DNA from: JBEKYD01 sp049511335
GTDB taxonomy: Bacteria > Acidobacteriota > Terriglobia > Bryobacterales > Bryobacteraceae
Assembly: GCA_049511335.1 (NCBI GenBank)
Contig: JBEKYD010000063.1
Coordinates: 1 to 28,276 of the forward strand
DNA length: 28,276 nt
Reading direction: 5' to 3'
Part shown: piece after piece, positions 8,038-16,252 of the stretch
How positions within the stretch are numbered: position 1 is the stretch's first letter
How the letters are laid out: every line of letters begins with the position of its first letter
Program-made: the position numbers and the translations under genes
Notes under the pieces: model-generated
What the model was told of the DNA's origin: nothing
What the model saw: only the letters and a program-made list of their open reading frames with translations
The model's database searches: none

Positions 8038-9266
8038 TGTTTGATCGGAATCGTAGTCGAACCGTCGGGCTGCGTCTGCGCCTGCGGCTGGTCCTTCCGC
8101 TCCCCGAGCTGCGAAGTATCCACGTCGGCTTTCTTCGCACGGGTATCGACGGTGCCGGGGACGGGAATGAACAACAAGTGTTTGCGCTTCTTGTGCTGGG
8201 CCGCGACCTCTTCCTTGGTAGTGGTTTGCGGCTTGAGCTGGGCAATTTCGTGCCAGCGCGTATCCTGGCCGGGAGCTGCTCCGGTATCGGTGTAGCCGTC
8301 TTTGACCTCGAGGAAAGACGCCTGGCGCAACTTGGTGAGAAACGGCCGCATATTAGCCTCGATCTGAGGCTCGGCCAGCTTGTCCTGGATCTGTTCCTTC
8401 ACTTCGTCGAAGGTTGCCAGCCCGGCTTCGTAGCGCTCTTCGATTCTCAGAATGACCAAGCCCTGGGGACGCCGGAACGGATCGGTGACGTAACCCTTCT
8501 TTTCCTTAAAGACCGCGTCTTCCATTTCTTTGGGCATCACGCCGCGGCCATAAGGAGGGAGCTGACCGCCGGTACGCGCGGTTTCCGGATCGTCGGAATT
8601 GGCCTGCACCAACTCGCTGAATTTTTCGCCCTTGCGTGCGCGCGCCACCAAGTCCTTGGCTTTCTTTTCGGCCACGGCGACTTGTTCGGGCGTCTTGCCC
8701 TCGGTCGAGATCAGGATCTGGCTCAGGTAGACCTGTTCCTTGCGCATGAACTCGGATTTGTGCTGGTCGTAGTATTTGCGAAGATCGGCTTCCGGGAAGG
8801 TGACGTGCATGCCGACTTCCTGGCCGACCACGCGATGGACCAAGTATTCGTTGGTCATCTTCTGCTTGTATTCCTCGAAGGGCATGCCGGTCTGGTCGCG
8901 GATGTAGTCGTGAAACTTTTCCGGATCGGAGATCTTGCTCAGAACCTGCACTTCGGCCAAGCGGCGCGTCACTTCGCTGTCCACGTTCATTTCGAGTTCC
9001 TTGGCCTTTTGCACCAGCAGGAGTTGGTCGATTTTGTCGCGGAGGACGTTCTTGGTCTGTTCATCCACCGCCGTTAGCAATGCGGGTCCGTTCAGATGCT
9101 GTTCCTGGCGGAAATAGGTTTCGACCAGTTGTCGCTGCTCGTCTATTTCGCCTTTGGTGACGATCTCGCCATTCACTTTGGCGGCGATTTCTTCGACCAC
9201 GCGGATGTCCGCGGCGGCCGCCAGGCGGAACGCGACGGCACTGAGTACTACAAAACGGCAAATCAT
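8034..9266 (-). CDS. SurA/PpiC-type periplasmic peptidyl-prolyl isomerase
   Basis: An N-terminal signal peptide (M-I-C-R-F then a hydrophobic run ending A-A-A-A-D) leads into a SurA_N-like chaperone region with V-N-G-E-I-V-T-K-G-E-I-D. A parvulin rotamase domain follows (about 175-280), including V-Y-L-S-Q-I-L-I-S and G-G-Q-L-P-P-Y-G-R-G. Such proteins help outer-membrane proteins fold in the periplasm. A hydrophilic, charged tail of about 80 residues ends the protein. I prefer ATG 9266 because GAGGAG lies about seven bases upstream and the signal peptide then begins cleanly. An in-frame ATG at 9281 would instead overlap the mfd stop by 4 bp. Either way it is translated right behind mfd. Confidence 0.88.
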   Translation of the reverse strand: MICRFVVLSAVAFRLAAAADIRVVEEIAAKVNGEIVTKGEIDEQRQLVETYFRQEQHLNGPALLTAVDEQTKNVLRDKIDQLLLVQKAKELEMNVDSEVTRRLAEVQVLSKISDPEKFHDYIRDQTGMPFEEYKQKMTNEYLVHRVVGQEVGMHVTFPEADLRKYYDQHKSEFMRKEQVYLSQILISTEGKTPEQVAVAEKKAKDLVARARKGEKFSELVQANSDDPETARTGGQLPPYGRGVMPKEMEDAVFKEKKGYVTDPFRRPQGLVILRIEERYEAGLATFDEVKEQIQDKLAEPQIEANMRPFLTKLRQASFLEVKDGYTDTGAAPGQDTRWHEIAQLKPQTTTKEEVAAQHKKRKHLLFIPVPGTVDTRAKKADVDTSQLGERKDQPQAQTQPDGSTTIPIKQ

Positions 9267-9277
9267 AGATTGACTCC

Positions 9278-12200
9278 TCATTTTACCAGCACTGCGGGGT
9301 TGGCGTTTCCCGGCTTTAGCAGCTCTAGACGGTCGGCGAGAAAGCGCAAAATGTCCGCCGCGCCGCTCAAGCCCTCCAGCGGTAGTAGCAATACGCCTGC
9401 CGGGCTGAATTGCGCGCCGCGGGTTTTGTTCACGATCTGCATGAGCCGGGCCGGGTCCACGCGCGTTTCCTTATGGAACTTGATACTCAGCAGGTTATGG
9501 CGGCGGTCGATGGCTTCGATGCCGGCCCGCTCGGCGGTGGTCTTCAGGGCCGAATAGAGCAGCAGGTTGCACACCGCCTCGGGAACTGTGCCGTATCGGT
9601 CCTCCAGTTCCTTTTCGGCACGGTCGCGGGCGCCGGCATCGGACGCGTTGGCGATTTGGCGGTAGGCGCGGAGACGCTGGTTCTCGTCGCCGATATAGTC
9701 GGGCGGGATCCGGATTTCGAGGCCCAGGTTGATGCTGGAGTGAATCTCCGGCGCGACCTCTTCGCCCTTGAGTTCGCGCACGGTTTCGTCCAGCAGGCGG
9801 ACGTAGGTGTCGAAACCTACCGAATTGATATGGCCGTGCTGCTCACCCCCCAGCAGGTTGCCGGCGCCGCGCAACTCCAGGTCGAGAGCCGCGATTTTGA
9901 AGCCGGCGCCCAAATCGCTGAATTCCTTCAATGCCGCCAATCGTTTGCGGGCGACTTCGGTGAGCTCCGTATCCACCGGAACAAGCAGGTAAGCATATGC
10001 ACGGCGATTTGAACGGCCCACCCGTCCGCGCAACTGGTAGAGCTCGCTCAACCCGTATTTCTCGGCGTTTTCCACCAGCATGGTGTTGGCGAGAGGGATG
10101 TCCAAACCATTTTCTATAATAGTAGTACAAACCAGGATGTCGAACTCGTGGCGCATGAACTGGAGCATGGTTCTCTCGAGTTCCTGCTCGCCCATCTGAC
10201 CGTGGCCGACACCGATACGGGCGCTTGGCGCCAGTTCCTGGAGGAAAGCGGCGCGCGTCCAAATCGAATCCACCCGGTTGTGCAGAAAATAGACCTGCCC
10301 GCCACGGCCCAGTTCGAGTTCAATGGCGGAGCGAATCATCTCCGGCTGAAACGGCGCCACGATGGTATGGATCGCGAGCCTGTCCTTGGGCGGAGTTTCA
10401 ATCACGGACATATCGCGCAGCCCCAGTAACGACATGTGTAGTGTTCTGGGAATTGGGGTGGCACTCATGGCGATGACGTCGACTTCCTTCTTGATCTGCT
10501 TGAGACGTTCTTTGTGCTTTACCCCGAAGCGCTGCTCTTCGTCCACGATTACCAGGCCAAGATCTTTAAATTGAACGTCTTTGGAAAACAGGCGGTGAGT
10601 GCCGACGGCGATGTCGACCTTGCCTTCCGCCAGATCCTCCAAGCTGGCTTTGAGTTCCTTCGGGTTACGGAAGCGGCTGAACATTTCGATCCGCACCGGG
10701 AACGGCTGGAAGCGTCGCTTGAAGGTCTCGAAATGTTGAAATACCAAAACTGTAGTAGGAGCCAGAATCGCGACCTGACGGCCGTCGCCGAGGGCTTTGA
10801 ACGCGGCGCGCATCACTACCTCGGTTTTGCCGAATCCAACGTCGCCACAGAGCAGCCGGTCCATCGGATGAGGGTTTTCCATGTCGCGCTTGATTTCGCG
10901 GATAGCGGTGACCTGATCCGGAGTTGGGGAGAACTCGAACGCGTCTTCAAACTCGCGCTGCCAGTTGCTGTCCGCCGAGAACGGAAAGCCTTCGGCCATC
11001 CTGCGAGTGGCGTAGAGCTTGAGGAGCTCGTCGGCCATGTCCCGCATTTTGGCCTTGATACGGGTCTTGGTGCGGGTCCAGGTGGCGCCCCCCATGCGAT
11101 CGAGGACCGGCTTGGCTTCCCCAGCGCCACGGAACCGCTGTACCAGGTCCATCCGAGTGAGGGGGACATAGAGCTTGGCGCCGGCGGCATATTCCAGCAG
11201 CATGTAGTCGCCCTTGGCCTCACCCTGCGAAATCTCACGGAGGCCCAGGTATTGCGCGACGCCGTGTTCGGCGTGAACTACGAAATCGCCTGGCTTCACC
11301 TCGATCAAGTCAGCCGAGAAGGTAGCCAGAGCGGTCTTGGATTGAGGCCCTCGGGAAAGCAACTCAGGAGTTTCGAACAGGTCTTCGGAGCCAAATACTA
11401 CAAGTTTCGAATCCGGGAACGCGGTTCCGCGCCGGATCTCGCCTTTTACCAAATAGATGCTGGCGGTCGATCCGGCCATGTAGGCGCGTTCCGCCAGATA
11501 CGCAGGCGTAGACTCGAACTGTTCCAGGCCGAGCTGGTAGGCGATGCCGTATTCGTTCAGGAGGTCGGCAAGGCGTTCCACTTCGCCTGTGGAACTGGCG
11601 AACAGGGCCACCCGATTGCCGGCATCCACCAGATTGCGGGTTTCGCCGACGGCAATTTGCATGTTGCCGTGGAACGCCATGGAAGGGCGAGTGGCAAGGT
11701 GCAGGCTGCCGCCGGCGATATCCAGTTGTTGGAGCGAAAGTTGCGGGACGGCGGAAACCTGGGCCTGCAACTCTTCCCAGTGAAGGAAAATACGATCCGG
11801 GTCGTAAATGGGCGAGGGCGGCGTCTGTTCCAGACGGGTCCAAAGGCGCTGGGCAGCTCCGCGTACCTGCTCAGGCTCATCCCAGACTACCAGAGGATGG
11901 TTGGCGAGAGCGAGTGCCGACTTTTGGCGGTCGCGAATCATGCCGGTCAGGAGTTCCCAGCCCGGAATCGCTTCTCCTAACGGAGGCAGGTCTCTGCCGG
12001 GCAAGTCCGCCCGGCGCATGCGCTCCCCAAGTTCGACAAATATAGAATTTGATTTTTGAAATTCGGTAAGCGGCAGCAGGAGGCATTCCTCGAGCTTCAA
12101 GACGGAGCGCTGCGATTCCACCTCGAAACGGCGTATGGATTCGACTTGGTCGCCGAACAGGTCGATCCGGACCGGTTTGGGGCCTTCGGGCGAGAAGACG

Positions 12201-12775
12201 TCGAGGATACCGCCGCGGACCGAATATTCGCCCACCATCTCGACGGGCTCGCGGCGTTCGTAGCCGATGCTTTCGAGGTGCGCCACCAGTTCATCGAGCG
12301 GCACTTCGTCGCCGACGCGAAGCTTGAGCGCAAGTTGGCGATAATAGTCGGCGCTTTCGACGCGCAGAAGGGCGGAGGCCAGCGGGAGAACCGTAATGGG
12401 GACGCGCTGGGTTGCCAGGCGCCAGAGGGCGACGGCGCGCTGCTCGGAAACCTCGGCGTGAGGCGACAGGTTCTGCAACGGAAGAACATCCAGGGCGGGA
12501 AGCAACAGCGGGGCGGAGCGTTCGTCGGCGACGAGCAGATGGTAGAAGGTCTGGACGGCTTCCGAAAGGGTCTCCGCCTCTTTGTTGCCATCCACCACGA
12601 CGAACAGCGGGCGCTGGGTGGCCTGCCAGAGCAGAACGATGTAGGCGGCTTTGGCCGTGGTGGTGAGGCCGGAAAGCCCGGCCGAGCGGCCAGCCGCCAA
12701 CTGCTGCGCGGCTTCCGCAAAACTGGCGTGACGGCCCAGTTCCAGGAAGAGATCGCGTACGGCTGGATGGATCAA
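9278..12775 (-). CDS. mfd: Transcription-repair coupling factor Mfd
   Basis: Mfd removes RNA polymerase stalled at DNA lesions and recruits UvrA for excision repair. At 1165 residues it has normal family length and domain order. The UvrB-homology region is at about 50-400, the RNA-polymerase interaction domain at about 490-560 (G-D-F-V-V-H-A-E-H-G-V-A-Q-Y), and the RecG-like translocase follows. That translocase has Walker A G-D-V-G-F-G-K-T at 644-651, D-E-E-Q at 745-748 and S-A-T-P at 771-774. A C-terminal TRCF domain completes it. The start codon is TTG, overlapping the TGA of the upstream rfaE2-type gene by 4 bp. No frameshift or missing motif was seen. Confidence 0.97.
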   Translation of the reverse strand: MIHPAVRDLFLELGRHASFAEAAQQLAAGRSAGLSGLTTTAKAAYIVLLWQATQRPLFVVVDGNKEAETLSEAVQTFYHLLVADERSAPLLLPALDVLPLQNLSPHAEVSEQRAVALWRLATQRVPITVLPLASALLRVESADYYRQLALKLRVGDEVPLDELVAHLESIGYERREPVEMVGEYSVRGGILDVFSPEGPKPVRIDLFGDQVESIRRFEVESQRSVLKLEECLLLPLTEFQKSNSIFVELGERMRRADLPGRDLPPLGEAIPGWELLTGMIRDRQKSALALANHPLVVWDEPEQVRGAAQRLWTRLEQTPPSPIYDPDRIFLHWEELQAQVSAVPQLSLQQLDIAGGSLHLATRPSMAFHGNMQIAVGETRNLVDAGNRVALFASSTGEVERLADLLNEYGIAYQLGLEQFESTPAYLAERAYMAGSTASIYLVKGEIRRGTAFPDSKLVVFGSEDLFETPELLSRGPQSKTALATFSADLIEVKPGDFVVHAEHGVAQYLGLREISQGEAKGDYMLLEYAAGAKLYVPLTRMDLVQRFRGAGEAKPVLDRMGGATWTRTKTRIKAKMRDMADELLKLYATRRMAEGFPFSADSNWQREFEDAFEFSPTPDQVTAIREIKRDMENPHPMDRLLCGDVGFGKTEVVMRAAFKALGDGRQVAILAPTTVLVFQHFETFKRRFQPFPVRIEMFSRFRNPKELKASLEDLAEGKVDIAVGTHRLFSKDVQFKDLGLVIVDEEQRFGVKHKERLKQIKKEVDVIAMSATPIPRTLHMSLLGLRDMSVIETPPKDRLAIHTIVAPFQPEMIRSAIELELGRGGQVYFLHNRVDSIWTRAAFLQELAPSARIGVGHGQMGEQELERTMLQFMRHEFDILVCTTIIENGLDIPLANTMLVENAEKYGLSELYQLRGRVGRSNRRAYAYLLVPVDTELTEVARKRLAALKEFSDLGAGFKIAALDLELRGAGNLLGGEQHGHINSVGFDTYVRLLDETVRELKGEEVAPEIHSSINLGLEIRIPPDYIGDENQRLRAYRQIANASDAGARDRAEKELEDRYGTVPEAVCNLLLYSALKTTAERAGIEAIDRRHNLLSIKFHKETRVDPARLMQIVNKTRGAQFSPAGVLLLPLEGLSGAADILRFLADRLELLKPGNANPAVLVK

Positions 12776-13245
12776 GAGGCGGACCCGAGAATCAAGTCGA
12801 CGATGTTGGTGGTGGAATTGCCCGGCTCGATGGGCACCAAGGCTACTCGTCCTCCAGCCGCCTCCACTTCCTCGCGTCCGGCGACGAAATGGCTCCAGTC
12901 GGCGCCTTTGACCAAAACGTCGGGGAGCACAGCGGCGATCAATTCGCGAGGGGTATCTTCGTCGAACAGCGCCACGGCATCCACCGCCGCCAGGCCAAGC
13001 GCGATGGCTACGCGATCGCGCTCGGGGAAGACGGGACGGCCGGGGCCCTTCAGCCGATGAACGCCGGCATCGGAATTCAGCGCCAGCACCAGAACATCGC
13101 CCAAGGATCGCGCTTGTTCCAACAGCCGGATGTGGCCCGGATGTAACAGGTCATAACAGCCGTTGGTAAGGACCACCACCCGTTGTTGTTGCCGCCAGAG
13201 CTGTCGCTCGGCGATGAGTTCGGCGCGAGAGTAAAACCGGGACAC
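12772..13245 (-). CDS. rfaE2: D-glycero-beta-D-manno-heptose 1-phosphate adenylyltransferase (RfaE2/HldE C-terminal type)
   Basis: This 157-residue cytidylyltransferase-like enzyme has the nucleotide-binding T-N-G-C-Y-D-L-L-H-P-G-H at about 27-38. It also has G-P-G-R-P-V near 72-77, L-V-K-G-A-D-W, and G-N-S-T-T-N-I-V near the end. In this family it transfers AMP from ATP to heptose-1-phosphate, giving ADP-heptose for the lipopolysaccharide core. It is a stand-alone transferase; the fused kinase domain seen in E. coli HldE is absent and would be encoded elsewhere. The start is GTG. It is the first gene of an overlapping operon with mfd, surA, yhaM and blaI-type genes. A related nucleotidyltransferase with another sugar or alcohol substrate is possible but less likely. 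Confidence 0.88.
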   Translation of the reverse strand: MSRFYSRAELIAERQLWRQQQRVVVLTNGCYDLLHPGHIRLLEQARSLGDVLVLALNSDAGVHRLKGPGRPVFPERDRVAIALGLAAVDAVALFDEDTPRELIAAVLPDVLVKGADWSHFVAGREEVEAAGGRVALVPIEPGNSTTNIVDLILGSAS

Positions 13246-13312
13246 CGGTATCAGTTTAGCAGCCGGACGGGCGACGAAACTGCGAGGGCGTGCGCTGAAC
13301 CGTTCGTGCGCC

Positions 13313-13930
13313 TTACCGCACAGCCGCCATCGTCTTCGGGTAGCCGGGGTTGGACTTCACTTCCAGGATTTGCGCGGTATGGCGCGAGGAGTGGGCCGCA
13401 AGCAGCAAGAGGAGCTGATAGCTGTCCATTTCGCCGACGGGGCCTTTGCCGGCGTGGGCGCGCAGCTCGTCCTGGGTATCCTTCACATAGTCGATGGTCT
13501 TCTGGCGGCGCGCCGAAAACTCGCGGGCCGCATCGGCCGGCGTGGCAAACGCGCCCTTGGGCGTGATCGGCTCCGGCGCGGTCGCCTTCTGCGAACGGTC
13601 TTTGATCGTCGCCACGATCTTCCGGTCGGCTTCAGCGGTGGAATTTGCGGGGCGGGGTACGGCGGGCGTTTTCAGCATCTGTTGAGAGCCGGCGAAGATG
13701 TAGCCCTCAGCCAGGATGATATGCTCGGCGCATTCCTCGATCGACCAAACGGCTGGCGCGGGCTTGAACTTCCACTGTGCCTCGGTCAGCCCCTCGATGC
13801 TGGCGAGCATCTCATTCCTGGAGCTTTCCAGTTGTTCGAGGAGGTAGGAGCGCTCGGCCGGCGTCATGGCGCCGCCATCGCCAAAGAGCGGAACGCCGCT
13901 GAGGAACACGAGTGCGAGAACTTTGTTCAT
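13313..13930 (-). CDS. Secreted DinB-superfamily protein
   Basis: A signal peptide begins at ATG 13930 (M-N-K-V-L-A-L-V-F-L-S-G), preceded by AAAGGA at good spacing. This start beats an in-frame upstream start at 14017. The mature protein has the four-helix DinB_2 pattern: M-T-P-A-E-R near the start, W-S-I-E-E-C-A-E-H-I in the middle with one histidine, and H-S-S-R-H-T-A-Q-I near the C-terminus with two more. These three histidines usually bind a divalent metal. Members include thiol-dependent transferases and many proteins of unknown role. Substrate and function here are unknown. The gene lies 67 bp upstream of the rfaE2-mfd operon on the same strand and is divergent from the gene at 14216. 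Confidence 0.82.
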   Translation of the reverse strand: MNKVLALVFLSGVPLFGDGGAMTPAERSYLLEQLESSRNEMLASIEGLTEAQWKFKPAPAVWSIEECAEHIILAEGYIFAGSQQMLKTPAVPRPANSTAEADRKIVATIKDRSQKATAPEPITPKGAFATPADAAREFSARRQKTIDYVKDTQDELRAHAGKGPVGEMDSYQLLLLLAAHSSRHTAQILEVKSNPGYPKTMAAVR

Positions 13931-14101
13931 GAGTTGTCCTTTCGGATCGAAGAATTGGCCCGGAACACAGACGCGCCCATTATATACGGCGGGCGGGCGG
14001 TGCGCCACAGGGACCACGCCGCGCTTGGGGCGCGCCCGCTTCTTTCGCGCGGCGTGAAACGCATCGCTCGCATGCCGGAAGCCGTTTTGGGCGGAACCCT
14101 A

Positions 14102-14135
14102 TTTAACGATAATTATCCAATTCTTAATCGTTAAA
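14102..14135. promoter_or_regulatory. AT-rich dyad, possible operator
   Basis: TTTAACGAT (14102-14110) and ATCGTTAAA (14127-14135) form a perfect 9-bp inverted repeat around 16 bases of AT-rich DNA. It lies in the divergent region between the DinB-like gene and the gene at 14216, about 15 bp upstream of the best -35 box. That position suits a dimeric regulator, but no regulator is indicated by the sequence. Confidence 0.4.
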
Positions 14136-14150
14136 GTGTACCCGAAACGA

Positions 14151-14179
14151 TTGACACCGGTCACGCGGGTTGTTAGAGT
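14151..14179 (+). promoter_or_regulatory. Sigma-70-like promoter for the 14216 gene
   Basis: A consensus TTGACA at 14151-14156 is followed, after exactly 17 bases, by TAGAGT at 14174-14179 (four of six -10 bases). The start codon of the small membrane protein lies about 37 bases further on. This is the best-formed promoter seen on the plus strand and probably drives the 14216-16057 gene pair. Confidence 0.5.
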
Positions 14180-14215
14180 ATCACAGCGGCTGATACTGTT
14201 CTCGAGAGGCTCACG

Positions 14216-14443
14216 ATGGCGGGAAGCGCGAAAATGATTTCCATCTGGTTTTTCATTGGCCTACTACTCCTGGCTTATGGAACTTTGATCCTGGGCGCGG
14301 GCATTTGGGACGTGGTTTCCCCTCCCGCGAACCCGGTAGTGCTCAATCGACTGCACGCTGGAGTTTGGTGGGGCGGGCTGCTATTGGCGATCGGTGCGGT
14401 CTACTGCGTCAAGTTCCGGCCCGGTGCGCAAAAGAAAGGATAG
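14216..14443 (+). CDS. Small two-helix membrane protein of unknown function
   Basis: This 75-residue protein has two clear membrane segments, about 8-30 (F-F-I-G-L-L-L-L-A-Y-G) and 50-66 (W-W-G-G-L-L-L-A-I-G), joined by a short loop with D-V-V-S-P-P-A-N-P. It ends in a basic tail. The ATG at 14216 has GAGAGG upstream. It is followed after 6 bp by the isomerase-like gene, so the two are probably co-transcribed from the promoter at 14151. I recall similar short proteins from other Acidobacteriota, but none with a known job. Function is unknown; membrane location is firm. Confidence 0.75.
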   Translation: MAGSAKMISIWFFIGLLLLAYGTLILGAGIWDVVSPPANPVVLNRLHAGVWWGGLLLAIGAVYCVKFRPGAQKKG

Positions 14444-14449
14444 CGGTCC

Positions 14450-16057
14450 GTGGCGGGAACAATCCACCTGATCGCGAGCGGCGACTTGCGTTTGTCCGCC
14501 AACCGGATGTGCTGGGCGGCACAGCAAAAAGCGGAGGCGGCGGTGATGGAAGCCGTGCGCCGCGAAGGCGGCACGGTGGTGCGAGGCCACCCGTACGACC
14601 CCAATTTGGGGCACGGGTTTATCGACAGCCAAAAGCATGGAAACCAGGTATTTCGTTCCCTTCCGACGGATGCGCCGCTGATCGTTTGCGAAGCGGTGTG
14701 GCAGTATAGCCATCACGTGCTGGCCGGACTGGTGGGGCATCGCGGCCCGATCCTCACCGTCGCCAACTGGAGCGGACAGTGGCCCGGCCTGGTGGGGATG
14801 TTGAATCTGAACGCCTGCCTGACCAAGGCCGGCGTGGCCTACGATTCGCTCTGGAGCCGGGATTTTCAAGACGAACCATTTCGGAACGGTCTGCGGCAGT
14901 GGCTCGACGGCCGCAGAGTGGAGCACGATTTGAGCCATGTGCATCCGCTCGATACCTTCCGCCTGCCGAGCGGCGCCGTGGCCGCGGGAATCGAGCTGGC
15001 CGCGGGCCTGCGCCGCGACCGCGCCATCATGGGGATTTTCGATGAGGGCTGCATGGGCATGTACAATGCTATCGTTCCCGACGAGAACCTGATGCCTATG
15101 GGAGTTTTCAAAGAACGGCTCAGCCAGTCCACCCTGTATGCCGCGATGCGCGAGGTGCCCGAAGCGGAGGCCCGCGAAGTGCGCTGCTGGCTGGACCGGA
15201 AAGGGATGAAGTTCCACGTGGGCGCCGATCCGGAAACGGAGCTTACCGACGCCCAGATTCTCGACCAGTGCCGCATGTACATCGCCGCGTTGCGGATTGC
15301 CGACGATTTCGGCTGCGACGTGATCGGGATTCAGTACCAGCAAGGGCTGAAGGACCTGGCGCCGGCTTCCGATCTGGCGGAGGGTTTGCTCAACAACGTG
15401 GATCGGCCGCCGGTGAAGGCCGCCGGCAATGGCCGCGTACTGTATGAAGGCCGGGCGCTGCCCCACTTCAACGAAGTGGATGAATGCGCGGGGCTGGATG
15501 CGCTGGTGACCAACCGGGTGTGGACCGGGCTCGGTTTCGACCCGGAAACCACGCTGCACGACGTGCGTTATGGCGAACCCTACGGCGACGAGTTCGTGTG
15601 GGTGTTTCAGATTTCGGGGTCGGTGCCGCCGCGTCATTTGACGGGCGGATATGCCGGCGCGGTGAGCGAGCGTCAGCCGCCCATGTACTTCCGGCTGGGC
15701 GGAGGAACCATCAAAGGCATCTCAAAGCCCGGAGAAATCGTGTGGAGCAGGATCTACCTGGAGGGCGGCAAACTGCATGCCGACGTCGGGCGTGCCAAGT
15801 CGGTCGAGCTTCCGCCGGAAGAGACCGAGCGCCGCTGGGAGATGACCACCCAGCAATGGCCCATCATGAACGCGGTGCTCTACGGCGTCTCGCGCGACCA
15901 ACTGATGGCCAAACACAAGGCCAACCACATCCAGGTGGCGTACGGTCCGGACGCCGAGGCAGCCAATCGCGCGCTCGCGGTGAAGGCCGCCGCGCTGCGC
16001 GAGATGGGCGTGGCCGTGAATATCTGCGGCGATTGCCACGGGCTAAGCGTGGCGTAA
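14450..16057 (+). CDS. L-fucose/L-arabinose isomerase-like protein
   Basis: This 535-residue soluble protein resembles the fucose-isomerase superfamily, which interconverts aldoses and ketoses using a divalent metal. Candidate metal ligands by analogy are E199 in G-I-F-D-E-G-C-M-G-M, an acidic residue in N-E-V-D-E-C-A-G (341-348) and H493 in K-A-N-H-I-Q-V. The middle of the protein has the Rossmann-like pattern around D-D-F-G-C-D-V-I-G-I-Q-Y. The start is GTG, 6 bp after the small membrane gene. Sequence similarity to the well-studied enzymes is distant, so the sugar substrate, and even whether it isomerises, remain open. No other sugar-use gene lies beside it. A palindromic repeat begins directly after its stop codon. 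Confidence 0.7.
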   Translation: MAGTIHLIASGDLRLSANRMCWAAQQKAEAAVMEAVRREGGTVVRGHPYDPNLGHGFIDSQKHGNQVFRSLPTDAPLIVCEAVWQYSHHVLAGLVGHRGPILTVANWSGQWPGLVGMLNLNACLTKAGVAYDSLWSRDFQDEPFRNGLRQWLDGRRVEHDLSHVHPLDTFRLPSGAVAAGIELAAGLRRDRAIMGIFDEGCMGMYNAIVPDENLMPMGVFKERLSQSTLYAAMREVPEAEAREVRCWLDRKGMKFHVGADPETELTDAQILDQCRMYIAALRIADDFGCDVIGIQYQQGLKDLAPASDLAEGLLNNVDRPPVKAAGNGRVLYEGRALPHFNEVDECAGLDALVTNRVWTGLGFDPETTLHDVRYGEPYGDEFVWVFQISGSVPPRHLTGGYAGAVSERQPPMYFRLGGGTIKGISKPGEIVWSRIYLEGGKLHADVGRAKSVELPPEETERRWEMTTQQWPIMNAVLYGVSRDQLMAKHKANHIQVAYGPDAEAANRALAVKAAALREMGVAVNICGDCHGLSVA

Positions 16058-16157
16058 GTGGGACAGACGATCGTTTTTTGTCGTCTGTCGAGCGGTTGTG
16101 GCCTGGCGAAGGCCTGACAGACCACTAAAAACGATGGTCTGTCCAGGTCTGTCCCAC
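16058..16157. repeat. Dispersed palindromic repeat, copy 2 (MITE/REP-like)
   Basis: This 100-bp element has perfect 11-bp inverted ends, GTGGGACAGAC and GTCTGTCCCAC. The first 28 bases inside the left end are identical to copy 1 at 3149-3237, including the GACAGACGA/TCGTCTGTC hairpin with a T-run loop. The right half is an imperfect inverted copy of the left. Compared with copy 1 it has about 11 extra bases, mostly near the right end, where a GTCTGTCC block is duplicated. It begins on the first base after the stop of the isomerase-like gene and separates it from the M20 peptidase gene. Confidence 0.85.
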
Positions 16158-16252
16158 CGCTGGGTCACAGATCAGGAGTTCGCGGGCCGCGCTAGATTTA
16201 CGCCATTGGTTTTTTGCGGCCTCGCTCCCCCTGCCTGCTACACTCGAAACAG

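Noticed and set aside
10514..11980. Long plus-strand open frame (488 codons) inside mfd
   Set aside because: It is antisense to a complete, well-conserved mfd with all motifs. GC-rich codon use opens the opposite strand; its translation shows no family features.
14381..15637. Minus-strand open frame (418 codons) across the isomerase-like gene
   Set aside because: The plus-strand gene has promoter, spacing and motif support. The antisense translation has no recognisable fold.
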